Part shown: positions 11,701 through 23,700 of the stretch, piece by piece
Layout: each line of letters opens with the position of its first letter
Numbering within the stretch: the first letter of the stretch is position 1
The notes under the pieces: model-generated
Database searches by the model: none
What the model saw: the letters and a program-made list of their open reading frames with translations, nothing else
Told to the model about the DNA's origin: nothing
Translations under genes and position numbers: made by a program
From: Symsagittifera roscoffensis
Taxonomy: Eukaryota > Xenacoelomorpha > Acoela > Convolutidae
Direction of reading: 5' to 3'
DNA: 64,000 nt
Assembly: GCF_963678635.1 (NCBI RefSeq)
Contig: NC_087066.1
Location: 51,784,312-51,848,311, forward strand

Positions 11701-14700
11701 AGCATGAATTTCCTGAAGGTAACTTTTGAAGGGAAGTTCAGCAGCGCCTCACTTTGGTGGTTCTTGGTAAAGGCTAGCGCAGATTTTCAAACTCGCCTTG
11801 TACAAAATTATTAGCTCTAAAACACTTACCTACGAAACACTGACAACTTTCACCACAGAATTTGGGTCAACAATGAATGCGGTACCGCTCACAAAGGTAT
11901 CCAACGAGATAAAAGAAGATCTGCCGCTCAATCCAAATCACATTTTACTTTATAAAGATTTCCCAGTTTCAAAGTAACCAATCAACAATCAACCAAACTG
12001 ATAATCATGCAACTCAGACTTCAACAAATTAATACAACCAAGCTAAACAGCCGGATAATCTCAGCAACTACCCAAGAATATGACAAGAACAGTTTCTGTT
12101 CCCCTTGAATCTTGATTCCCTTATCTTTGTTTTTATTATACCGTATCCTTTCTAATTAGTCTTTTACTTTCTTTGAAAAGCTCTGCAAATGTGAGCGGGT
12201 GTCAATTTTACGAATTGATTTTATAACTTAACTACTTCTACCGCAAATTTTTCCAACAAAGCTTAAAACACTCAAATATTACACAAAATCAAGTCACTGA
12301 CTTTACGAATGATGCAAAACTTTAAATCTGGGAACTTACTGCTACAGAATTCAATTTCATTTTTCAAGGTAAAAGTTATCTTCAAATATACTTTCTCTAA
12401 AAACTAACTAATATTCTAAGACTATTTTGAATGAACTCTTCTACTACGTCCCAAAACAAAAACTTCTGCCACGGAAGTTTTTGTGGCACGGGAGTAGGGC
12501 ACTTGCCACAGTATGTTGTTCAAATTGAGTAAGAACTAGTCAAGTTATATTACAATTAGTTGACAATTGGGCAAAGTATATTTATTTCCTATGATATAAC
12601 TTTTTAGTAGATATCATCTACTAAGATGTTAAATGGGGTTCTGTACTTTTAACTTGTACCATTTAACAAACTCTCGACTGTTTTTAAGAAATATAAGGAC
12701 AGAGAAAACCAGAGACGTCTGAAAACAGACATAATTTGCCAAACGACAATCTCCCAGACTGGGTTCTTCAAGTGATCATATAATTTATGTCAACCACTGA
12801 GAACTTATACTGGAAACAATTTATTACTATTACTAATATACTTGCCTTGTAAGGAGGTGTTTTGAGGTAAAAGTGTTCAGCGGCCGCCTCGGCCGAGAGT
12901 CTCTTCTGGGGATTGAGGACCAGCAGTTTGTCCAGAAGATCCAGACTCTCCTTCGTCTTCATGAACTTCTGCAGCTTCACCATCAGACACCTGCTGTACT
13001 TGTGGGGCAGCTGGAACTTTTTATACAGCTCCAGGTTGACCACTTCGGGCCACGTCTAACACACAATTCAAATCAATTTGAGGTCCCTTTTGAGTTCTCA
13101 TAACGGTCAAATTCTATTGAAGATCTTAACTCATATACTTTTACGATCTCTTGGTGATCTTTAGTTTTAAATATTTAAGTTAAAGAGTGATCTCAGTGGC
13201 TTTTGTTTGTTAGACGAAGGCCAGTCAAAAAATAACAGCATCATCCAAAACTTTCATAGGAATGTCTCGAATGAAGTTCAATTTGAGGAAAATCTGTCAA
13301 AACATACGATTGCGAACGTTCAGTTAGCATTCAGATTATTATTACGAAACGGTTATCAATCCAAAAATAAACTTTTAGATTGCCGTTCAGCTGAACAAAA
13401 TTTCATCAAAACTTTTTGTTCAAAATTTCATCTCTCTCAGGCACATAAAGCAAAAAAATTTGACTGTATTATGAGGCAAACCCATGTAACACAAACCGAA
13501 CAAACCTACAACGCGAAAAACATACATAGCTAAAAGACAGTTGAAAAAGAGTCGATGAACGCAAATAAACAAAAAAAAAACACTACCTTGTTTTTTGAAA
13601 AAAATCTCAACTTTCAAATTTTGAAGAAAAATTGGATGCCCTTTGAAGTCTTGGAACTTCTAGAACAATTTGTGCTTGACACTTATTTGATAAAACTAAC
13701 CCATTTGAGAAAACTGGATCAAAAAGTAAAATTTTTATTTCGCTGGAAAAACTGAAAATTACATTTCACTTTCAAAACTAGAAGTAGATCACGTTTTTCG
13801 TGACCTTTAAACTTTTGCTGTTCTAAACAAAATTTGCTTTCTTTTGAAAGTTAATAAACTCACCTTAGAAAAAAATCAGAAGTCAAACCGCAAAAAATTA
13901 AATTTGAACCTGAACAAATTTTAAGACTGTTCCTTTAAGAAACATAAAAAGTAAAATCAACTCGACCTAAATAAAAGTCTGCACTACGTTTATCGACTCT
14001 TAAACATAGCCAACAGACAGTTGTAGAAGTGTTGATGAACGCAAGGAAACAGATAAAAAAAAGCTAGTTTCAAAGAAAAAATATATGTGGCCCTAAAGCT
14101 CTTTAAATTTCAATAACAATTTATGATTGACAATTTTTTGTGATAAATCAACTCAATTTGAGAAAACTGGGTCAATAAAAACTTTTCTCTGGTTTCGCTG
14201 GAAAGTCTGAAAATGAATATCCACTTTCGAATCAAGCAGCCGACCACGTTTTCCGTGACCTCTACACTTTTTCAGTTCGATAGTGGAATTGGCCTTCCTT
14301 TACATAGAAGCGAAGCTTCTCTTCGCAGACACTAACGAGAACAGGACAAAAAGCACTCCTATAAAGTGCCATACAAAAAATAGAAATAAGCCTCAAATTA
14401 TCAAAAATTCGGCCTAAGTCAGAGATTCGAACTGGCTACGTAGAGATTTAGTTTCGCACACTAACCACTCAGTCACGGACGCTTAATAGGGACGAAACAC
14501 TAGCCAGAAATAAAGCAGAGAACAGATACTATGCAAATTCCAATGCTAGAGAGAAATTTCCAAATAAGTGAACGCTTTTAATGAAGAGTTTTATTTGCGA
14601 GTTCAGACAGTTGGAAAAGAGTCAATAAAGGCGAGTAAACAAAAAAAAAATGAACTCATTTTTTTTTGAAACCTCAACTTTCGAATTTTAAAAAAATAGA

Positions 14701-17700
14701 TGCCCTTAAAACTGTTTGGAACTCAAGAGCAAATCATGACCGGTGTTTTCTTTGATAAAACTCTGAGATAAAAATTTGAGAAAACTGGATCAAAAAATAA
14801 AAACTTTCATTTCGCCGGGAAATCTGAAAATTAAATTACAGTTTTGAAACTATAAGTCGATCACGTTTTTCGTAACTTTAAAAATTTTGCTGATCGATAG
14901 TTGGATTTACCTTCCATTTATTATAGTAAATGAACTGAACTAATAAGAAACCAAAACTCACTTACAAATTCTGTGAACAAAGTTCCAAACGGAAAAAAGC
15001 TTAATGTCCGGTTGCATTACCTTTGTTAACCTCAAGGGTAAAACATGAAAAGCAGTGCTATATAATTGAATATTTTCCCGATAAGAAACACGTTGATGAC
15101 AGAGCATGATTACAAATTTTACCTGAATATCGATGGACCCACAGAGAATCAAAATTTTGTCTATTTGCTCAGCTTCTGAGTTTCCTTGTAGAATGGGTGT
15201 TCGTGTGAAGAGTTCGGCCATGATACATCCTGCTCCCCACATATCAATTGCTGGAGTATAGTTTCGTTCACCTGGAACTTTTATGAAATTAAATGGATAT
15301 CTTTAACTATTTACTCCACTCTTTTTTCAACTATTTACCCCACTTCGCATACACAAGCAAAAATATGACCGATAACGCTACTGGGAACAACTGATTGCTA
15401 CGTGAAGCAAGCCAATTAAGGCAAATTAGCAGTACCAGTCAATTTGCAAAAAAAAAAGAAATTTACCAACTAACGAGCATCAATTTATAGAGCTGACGCA
15501 TTTTAACTAGCACACGAAAAAGTTTAACATCCGACCCTGCCCAGGTTCGAACCCTCTTATTTTATTGCGGTCTCCTTCTCTAACTTTTCGCTGCAGATCC
15601 ATGCTATCTTGAGGCTAAAGTGCTATTTGTAATATAATAGTCAGTGTTAATATCCTTAGCATTGGCTGTACTTAATAGATGGTTATTGATCAAAATGAAC
15701 ACTTTCAAAATGATCACATTTTGTCGCAACAATATTTGTGACTTAGCTTGGCAAAAAGAGAGTTCATACTATAACACAAGCTTTGCTTGCGTAAAGATCC
15801 AGTTAATTTTAACAAAACTAGATAAAATGTCTCAAAAATTCCTTGGCCCATTATTAGCTCACCTAATAGCAATTCAGGAGGTCGATACCACATGGTAACA
15901 ACACGATTCGTAAATCTGTTCGGTTTATCATCTCTAGGCATGGTAAAAGAGCGGGCCAGTCCAAAGTCTCCTATTTTCAAGTAACCATCTTGCGAAATGA
16001 ATATATTTGCACTTTTCATATCTCGATGCAATATTTTACACAGATGCAAATAGTGCAGACCATCAAACAACTGACTGAGAATTCCTGAAAAAAATTAAAT
16101 TGCACGATTTGAGTTGTAAAAAGACTATTTGAAAATGTTGGAAACCCAACTAACCTTTTATTTGGGGTTCTGTGAACTGGATACTTTGACTGGATAGCAA
16201 CCCTGCTAAATCATGATGACAGAATTCGAAAATGAGGTAAATATTAATTGTATATCTGTTACTTTCACTCGGCGCCTGTCTGCAAACTTCTTTCAACTGC
16301 ACAATATTGCGATGGTTCAACGACTTGAGAATTTTGATCTCTCTTAGAGCTGTAATGGGAAACCCTTCCGTTTCCTTTTCCATTATAATTCGTTTCATTG
16401 CTACGTACTCGGGTGCATCGGATGAACTCGATGCTACTTTAGCTTTGTGAACCTCGCCAAAAGTTCCTTTTCCAATTAATACAACTCGAGTGTATTTCTG
16501 AAATCAAGACAAAAAATTAAATCAAAATAAATGCCAAGAAAAAGTTCCAAGTCAAATCAAAATCAACCTTCGAAACGTCTGTGCAAAATGGGTATTTGAA
16601 GTATTCAATTTTCTTGTAGAACTGCCGACTCTGATCCTCGGAGAACTTGATTGGCGAGGGAGGCTTCGGGGCCGGCGGGAAGTTGTGGATTGGTCTCGAC
16701 TGTTGTGGATGCTGGTGATGTGAAGCATGTGAGGCTGAGGTCCAGATATAAAACAGAGGCCCAGCTTAGTAAAAACTGCAATAGTGAGGAAAATAATTTT
16801 TAAATAAAAAAAAACCTTAATAATTTCCTTAGTTTTCCACCTTTAAAAATATGTTTATGAAAACAAACTATGACCAGTTAGCTACTTTTTAAATAAATGT
16901 TCTGCCAAAACCTTCTAAAACAAATAATATCATGGCGAGACAAGCCAAATCAACCCAAATTTTGAAAAATTCATTTCAAAGATAATTACATCTAAAACTC
17001 AGAACATTTTTTGATACTTTACCCCACCCAACAAAACAAGAAAAAAAACAAACAAAAACATGAACGCAACTTGAACAAAATTTTTTTGAAAACATGAAAA
17101 TCAACTCAACGGCTTAAAAATCTACTCAAAAAACTTAGAAACCAACTCAACTCACAGCCTATTCTGATTTTAAAAAAGGACAATAATAAGCAGCAAAAAC
17201 CAAGTAAAATTTAACTTTCAAAATTCAGATTAAAATATATAGATATTACATTTTGGACCCGCCCAGATTTCAACAAACGTTTTTTTAATTAAAAAAGATT
17301 GCCGGTAGACAAGCACAGCATCTGATAGACTAAAACTCAAGCTCAAACAATTCAAAATTACATAGAAAACGAACAGACTCCGAAATACTTCAAGGGGAAA
17401 TTGTTGATGGACAGAAATTTCTACACGGAGGCGAAGCTTTGCTTCGCATACACTAGAGATCACGACAAAAAACAGCTCTATAAATATCAAGTTGGATAAA
17501 AAAAAGTAGAAAAAGGCCTCGAATTCGTAAAAGTTCGGCTACATCTCGGATTCGATCAGCTAGCTAGAGGTAATGTCTCTCACGCACTAACCACATACGC
17601 TTAATAAACACAGAGGTGAAGTTGCAATTCGCATACACAAGCAAAAAAATATAACGCTACACTGAAAATCGAATGAGTAAAGCTTTGAATCTACAAAATT

Positions 17701-20700
17701 TCTTAAGTGACGCACGCCCATTATGAGTCTACCAATTATGACGCATTAGCAGAACCAGTCAATTTGAAAAAAAAAATAACAAACTAACTTGCCTCAATTT
17801 ATAGAGCGGACGCATTTTAACAGGTATACGAAAAAAAGTTTTTAAAAAATCCGACCCTGCCCAGGTTCGAACTCTCTTATTTTGTTGGGGGTCTCCTTCC
17901 CAACATCTAAGCTTCAGATCCAGGATACCTTGAAGCTTTTTGGCTGTAGTTCATAGCTGGTTATTGATCAAAATGAACACTAATATTTGCTACTTAGGTT
18001 GGAAAAGAGAGAGGAGAGAGTTCATATTATCACACAAGCTTTGGTTGTGTAATCACAAACAATAGCCATAAATTAAGCAGAAAATAGATGCTAGGAAATT
18101 TCCAATGCTAAAGTTCCTGATTATAGCCAAAGTGCCACCAAATAAAAAAAAAACACTTTTATTTGCGAGTTAGGTTTTAAAAAAAGAAGGTTCCTACTAG
18201 TAACACTACGCATCGCAAACTCGCAAGTGTAATAACAGACAGACCAACCGTTTCATGTATCTGTGATTTTATTCGAGTAAAAATGAAAAAAGAGAAGATT
18301 TAAAAATATTATAAAAAAATTCTCTTAATACTTACCACAAAGTTTTACACTTTTCATTTTTTAATGTTATATAAAAGGAGCTCAACAATGACACAGAGGG
18401 GAAGCGGAGCAAAGCACCACTTGCGATACAACACAAACATATTTTGAACTGATAACTCGCAAGTGTAATAACAGACAGACCAACCGTTTCATGTATCTGT
18501 GATTTTATTCGAGTAAAAATGAAAAAAGAGAAGATTTAAAAATATTATAAAAAAATTCTCTTAATACTTACCACAAAGTTTTACACTTTTCATTTTTTAA
18601 TGTTATATAAAAGGAGCTCAACAATGACACAGAGGGGAAGCGGAGCAAAGCACCACTTGCGATACAACACAAACATATTTTAAACTGATACAAGTGAAAA
18701 ACGGAGGTACGTGTTTGATATTAATGAAATTTTTATACTGATGCGCGGTATGAAATGCGGAATTTCACGAATTGGACTTTGCCCAAAACCTAGGTTGTTT
18801 CTCTACTAAAACAACTGAGAAGAGTGAAACTTTTTGAGATAATGGAACTGTCCCAAGAACACAAACTGTTTTAACAAAAAGTAAGGATTCGCCGCTTCTG
18901 CGCAATCGGTTTATTCGATCGAAATCTTCATCTCAGATTTGATAGGGTAGTTTCAAAGAAATTAAAAAGCGTCTACAAAACGGTCGAAATTTATGAACCC
19001 TGACTTTCCGGAATCCATAACTTTTTTCTACAGAAAATAGGTCGTGGCCGCTTAAGCAAAGAAAAATACCAAAACTGGCCTTCTCGATTGATCATTTAAC
19101 TTGAGAATTGGCAGGGTATTCTTCGGAGGAAAAAATTCCAGAAAACGGTCAAAGTTTCAAATCTTTGCCTTTTAGGAATTCCGCTACTTTTCTGAAACAA
19201 ATTGAGCAGCGCCAATTGTGAAGGTAGGCTTTCGTTTCGATTAAACCCTTGGTGGGCGCGTGCCCACGGCGCTATATAAACCCATTGAGAGGGGGTAGGG
19301 GCCCCCTCGGAACATATGACATTTGGCCAGTTTAACGTTCCTACTTTTTGAAAAAATTAGTCGGGTTCTCAAAAAATCCACGCTAGAATTCCCTAATTTT
19401 TTGCATGCGACCCTAGAACACGGAAAGACAATGGCAATTTGTTATGTCACTTTTTGATGGTTTTATTTTTGAGATGGGTTTGGGTCATTTTTGGCCGAGA
19501 TGGGTTTGGGTCATTTTTGGCCTTTTCCTAACGACCCCAAAAAGTGATTTTTCACTCTTCTCTAATTCAGTACATTTTTCGGCTTTGGTCAAGAAGACTT
19601 TTTCATATAATAACTTTTTCCGTTAACAAATTTGGGCGTTGTCGCTAATGGGAGGAGGATTTTCTCTGTGTCACAGACCATCAGTGCCGTCATTATTGAG
19701 TGGAAATATAGAGTGGCCAAGCATGACGAATGGCCAAGATGATTTTCCATGGTTTGATGGCAGATCCGATAAGCGGAAGTTCCTAGACATTTAGCATATT
19801 GGTCTTCAGTTAACACTGTCGTCTCCATCGAGTCTTCTGAAATGGCTTCAGTGATCCATCGAATGGCTTCTGTTGGGTCTGGCTGGGGCATAGGGATCAC
19901 TTGTGCCCGATAGATATGAAAGGCTGTCTGGCTCGAAGCATAAGGAATTGCCAAGTTCAGCAACAATCCTGCCTCAGTTATAGTGACGTCTCGAAGTAGT
20001 TTCGCGTCATAATATGAGTGGATGTCACTTGGCGGTATTGCTATGGTCAAACGGTGTTCTTCCTTTTGGCTTCTAAATACAGCGTCGATTACCGCCAACA
20101 GAGATTCTCGAGGCACGAGGTACATGGGTAGTCTTTGGTCCAATAGTGTAGGATCGAATTGAGGACGTTGGTTTTGAAGGCGTACAAAGCTGCTTTGTAA
20201 CTGGCAATGTCCGCGTAAATTACGTTTAGTAAAGATGCTGCTGTATCAAAATTAAAGTTTATTTGCTGGTTTTAATAGAGCGTTTGTGTGCAATCTCTCA
20301 ATATATGGAAGTTCCCTTCGATTGCTGCAAACTGTTACTCCAGGATTTTCCAGTTCTTGTTTTGATTATCTATGGTCTTTTGTTGAATTGCCCTGATCTC
20401 CGAAAGTTCCGCGTTGACGTTGCGCTCTTATGATGGACTGAGACGCGACGAGCCTGCTCTACTTCGTGACCGTAGAGCACTCAGATAAAAACCAACGAGT
20501 AAGTGAAAGGATCCTCATTCATTGTTGGCATTCGTGAAGTGGGCTTCATAATTGTGTTTTTTCAGCGCGTTCTAAATTGTTTGGTTTATGCTGATCGTGT
20601 CCTGCGTAGCTTCAATGTGTTCGCGACTCCCATTGGTCCTTGGGGAGCGAGAACCCATATGGATGTTGTACCCAAGAATGCCACAGAGGTCGCAAAATTC

Positions 20701-23700
20701 CTCAACTGCTGGGCTCCTTTGAGGTCGCAGATATCCGAGCACTCATATGGATACCTTATGGTTACTGAAGGGGAGAATTTAAGCCGTTTCCATTGCGACT
20801 ATGATGAGACTCTGGACAGTCTGATTACATGGTATGGCTGTGGAACAAAGATCTGGTTCTTTGTAAAGCTTGGGAAATTTGCCCGACAACTAGAGATGGA
20901 GTACGCTTCACTCGGCAGCCTAATGGAGTGTCTTGCAGTGCATGGACAGAATTTAGTTTGTTGCACCCAAGAGGTTGGCGACTCCGTATATCTTCCATAC
21001 AGGTGAGTTCACTGCGTGGTGACCCTAGGTAATATCTCTGGATGTGCGTCGCTGTTGTCGGTAGGTCTGAGAGTGCCAAAGGAAAGAGCTGATCAAACTT
21101 AGAAGGCTGTGGCGAGGCTTTTGCCTTTAGCAGGTGGCAGGAAGAAGAAGTCCGATGGTGGACATAGATGCACAGATTTCGAACGATAAAGATTTGATGT
21201 GAGTTTAAATTGACTTGACTGATTTCATAACAATCTCGATATTTTTCATTTGTTCGAATTCAGTATTTGATGTGCTCCATTTGTTTTTCGACTGTTGGCA
21301 CTTTCTACGGGGAGATGGAAACTTGTTGAGTCAGTGCACTTGTCCTGTGAGGGCTATGCAGGGCATCCGCGGTTAAATTTTCGGTTGGTCCTTTCATGAA
21401 AAAAATTTCGGGTCCCAAAATTGTGTTATCCCTGATCTTAATACATGACAATTTTCTGCATTTTTCGAGATCTCTAGGAAGTTGACTTTTGCTAGTAAGC
21501 CGGCTTCGTATACGAGTCTAGTGGGCGCTAGGAAGGGGATCCGCGGTGAAACTTTCGGTTGGTCCTGTCAAGAAAAAAATTTCGGGTCCCAAAATTGTGT
21601 TATCCCTGATCTTAATACATGTGAATTTTCTGCATTTTTCGAGATCTCTAGGAAGTTGACTTCTGCTAGTGAGCCAGCTTTGTATACAAGTCCAGTGGGC
21701 GCTAGGAAGGGGATCCGCGGTGAAACTTTTGGGTGGTCCTTTCATGAAAAAAATTTCGGGTCCCAAAATTGTGTTATCCCTGATCTTAATACATGAGAAT
21801 TTTCTTTTACGAGATCTCTAGGAAGTTGACTTCTGCTAGTGAGCCGGTTTCGTATACGTGTCCAGTGGGCGCTAGGAAGGGGATCCGCGGTGAAATTTTT
21901 GGGTGGTCCTTTCATGGAAAAAATTTCGGGTCCCAAAATTGTGTTATCCCTGATCTTAATACATGAGAATTTTCTTTTTCGAGATCTCTAGGAAGTTGAC
22001 TTCTGCTACTGAGCCGGCTTCGTGTACATGTCCAGTGGGCGCTAGGAAGGGAATCCGCGGTGAAATTTTCGGGTGGTCCTTCCATGAAAAAATTTCGGGT
22101 CCCAAAATTGTGTTATCCCTGATCTTAATACATGAGAATTTTCTTTTTCGAGATCTCTAGGAAGTTGACTTCTGCTAGTGAGCCCGCTTCGTATACGTGT
22201 CCAGTGGGCGTTAGGAAGGGGATCCGCGGTGAAAGTTTCGGGTGGTCCTTTCATAAAAAAATTACGGGTCCCAAAATTGTGCTATCCCTGGTCTTAATAC
22301 ATGGGAATTTTCTGCATTTTTCGAGATCTCTAGGAAGTTGACTTCTGCTAGTGACCCGGTTTCGTATACGTGTCCACTGGACGCAGAAATGATGATCAGG
22401 AGGTATCTGGTGTGGCTAGAAGAATAAAACGACTTTGATGTCTGTTTTTCGTAAAATATCGAATATGATGTTAAAAACTGAGTTTTCTCGTAGTTTATCC
22501 AGATCACAGCCTATTTTGGGAAGCGCGATTTGCTTTACCCCTTGCGCGATTCGCTGCTTCTTCATGCAGCGAAGGCCGCGTGTAAGAACGTAAAAAGACG
22601 GTTTTTTGAAATATTACGATTTTGTCACTAGGTTGAATATTGATTTGTTTTGAGAAGGGATGTGTATGGACACTGAGGCTCCGACTTGTCGCGTTTCGAG
22701 CGAATTCAACGTGGGCTGTAGTGATGGGTAGGCATCGCGGATTTGCTGTGCTATTTCTGAGCTCATCTGAAAGTCACTCGAGACACAATGCGCGATGGAG
22801 CCTGGGAATTGCAACAGATCTGTACCAATTATGATATTTGGTTCTTGGATAGAATTCATCGAGTCTTTGCTGCTACCAGCGTCATCGTTTGGCCTCGTCG
22901 CTCGTTTTGTTCGTTTGAGGCCACTCTTTATGATGCTCCTTTTGGTTTCTCGTGGGGGAAAGGCTTCGTTGGCCTCCGCCGCTTTCCTTCTGATGGTGCC
23001 TTGATTTTGCGAGCGAGTTGTACGGGGGCTTAGTCGACCTTGTCATTAAAGCGAACTCCGACGTAAAGTCTGTCTCGTGCTTCTATTGCCACTTTTCGCC
23101 TTACTCTCAGTGGCCCTTGAACCGGCTGGTCTTCTTGATTTTCTATAGCAATTGGGACATCATCAGCAGATTTTGCTGCTTGTGTCTCTTCTGCTCGCTC
23201 GTTGTGTATGTGTTCGTCATTGTGTTCCAGTTGAGGAGGGGGCACTGTTTCTGGTTCTGGATTCGGTGGTAGTGGCGGCAGCGTTACTAGTGGCGGCACT
23301 GGGAATGCTACCAGAGGTTACGGTGCTGGTGGTATCGGTGCCATTACTACTGCAGGAGGTGGTGGTGGCGGCGCTGGTGCCGGTGGTCCTCCTATTGGTA
23401 TTGATAGTCGGGTGGTCGTCGGAGCTGCCTTTTGCCAATCAGAATTCTTTATGAAACAAACTCTGCATTCTCCTCATTCAGCTTTTGTCTGGTTCCGTCC
23501 CGAGGTACAGACCGAAGTGGCTATCCCGAGGGAGTAGCAAACTTGTTATAGAAACTTCAAGGACCAAATACTGCGCTTGAAGATGTCTGAGCCACGGTGC
23601 ACTAGTACCGAGGAGCGTTGCGTACCAATCTCAGCGCTACTGTGTTGCGTTACTTATCACAGGAACCGAACTCGATATCTGTCATAGCAGGATTCAATGA

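Larger units (their letters stand above)
6055..12420 (+). mobile_element. Degenerate BEL/Pao LTR retrotransposon
   Basis: Related terminal repeats at 6055-about 6280 and 12200-12420 both start TGTCAATT and share long blocks. They enclose a gag with Pao-type zinc finger, Pao protease/RT/RNase H remnants and an integrase segment. All genes are broken by stops and shifts. The element is antisense to CDK9. The two LTRs differ at many positions, so the insertion is old. Confidence 0.75.
5723..12845 (-). other. CDK9 last intron (7.1 kb) hosting a BEL/Pao element
   Basis: The intron is bounded by a GC donor at 12845-12844 and a TTTAG acceptor at 5724-5723. Most of it is an antisense-oriented BEL/Pao retrotransposon remnant (6055-12420). 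The flanks 5725-6054 and 12421-12840 show no gene. Confidence 0.8.

Noticed and set aside
12768-12845. Extension of CDK9 exon 6 to a stop at 12768 as the normal C-terminus
   Set aside because: The conserved CDK9 tail is found in the right phase at 5722-5576 after a GC donor; the extension does not resemble CDK9. It remains possible as a retained-intron form.
14412-14482. tRNA gene
   Set aside because: The tRNA-like head has box motifs but the arms pair poorly and it recurs with a SINE body at 17420-17610.
20825-21079. Minus-strand 84-residue frame
   Set aside because: Antisense to the JmjC exon, which has better motif and splice-site support.
21482-22341. Several open frames on both strands
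   Set aside because: By-products of the ~170-bp satellite; the same peptide repeats on both strands with no domain.
23152-23454. Plus-strand 100-residue hydrophobic frame
   Set aside because: Reverse of the Ser/Thr- and Pro-rich low-complexity minus-strand frame; composition artefact.
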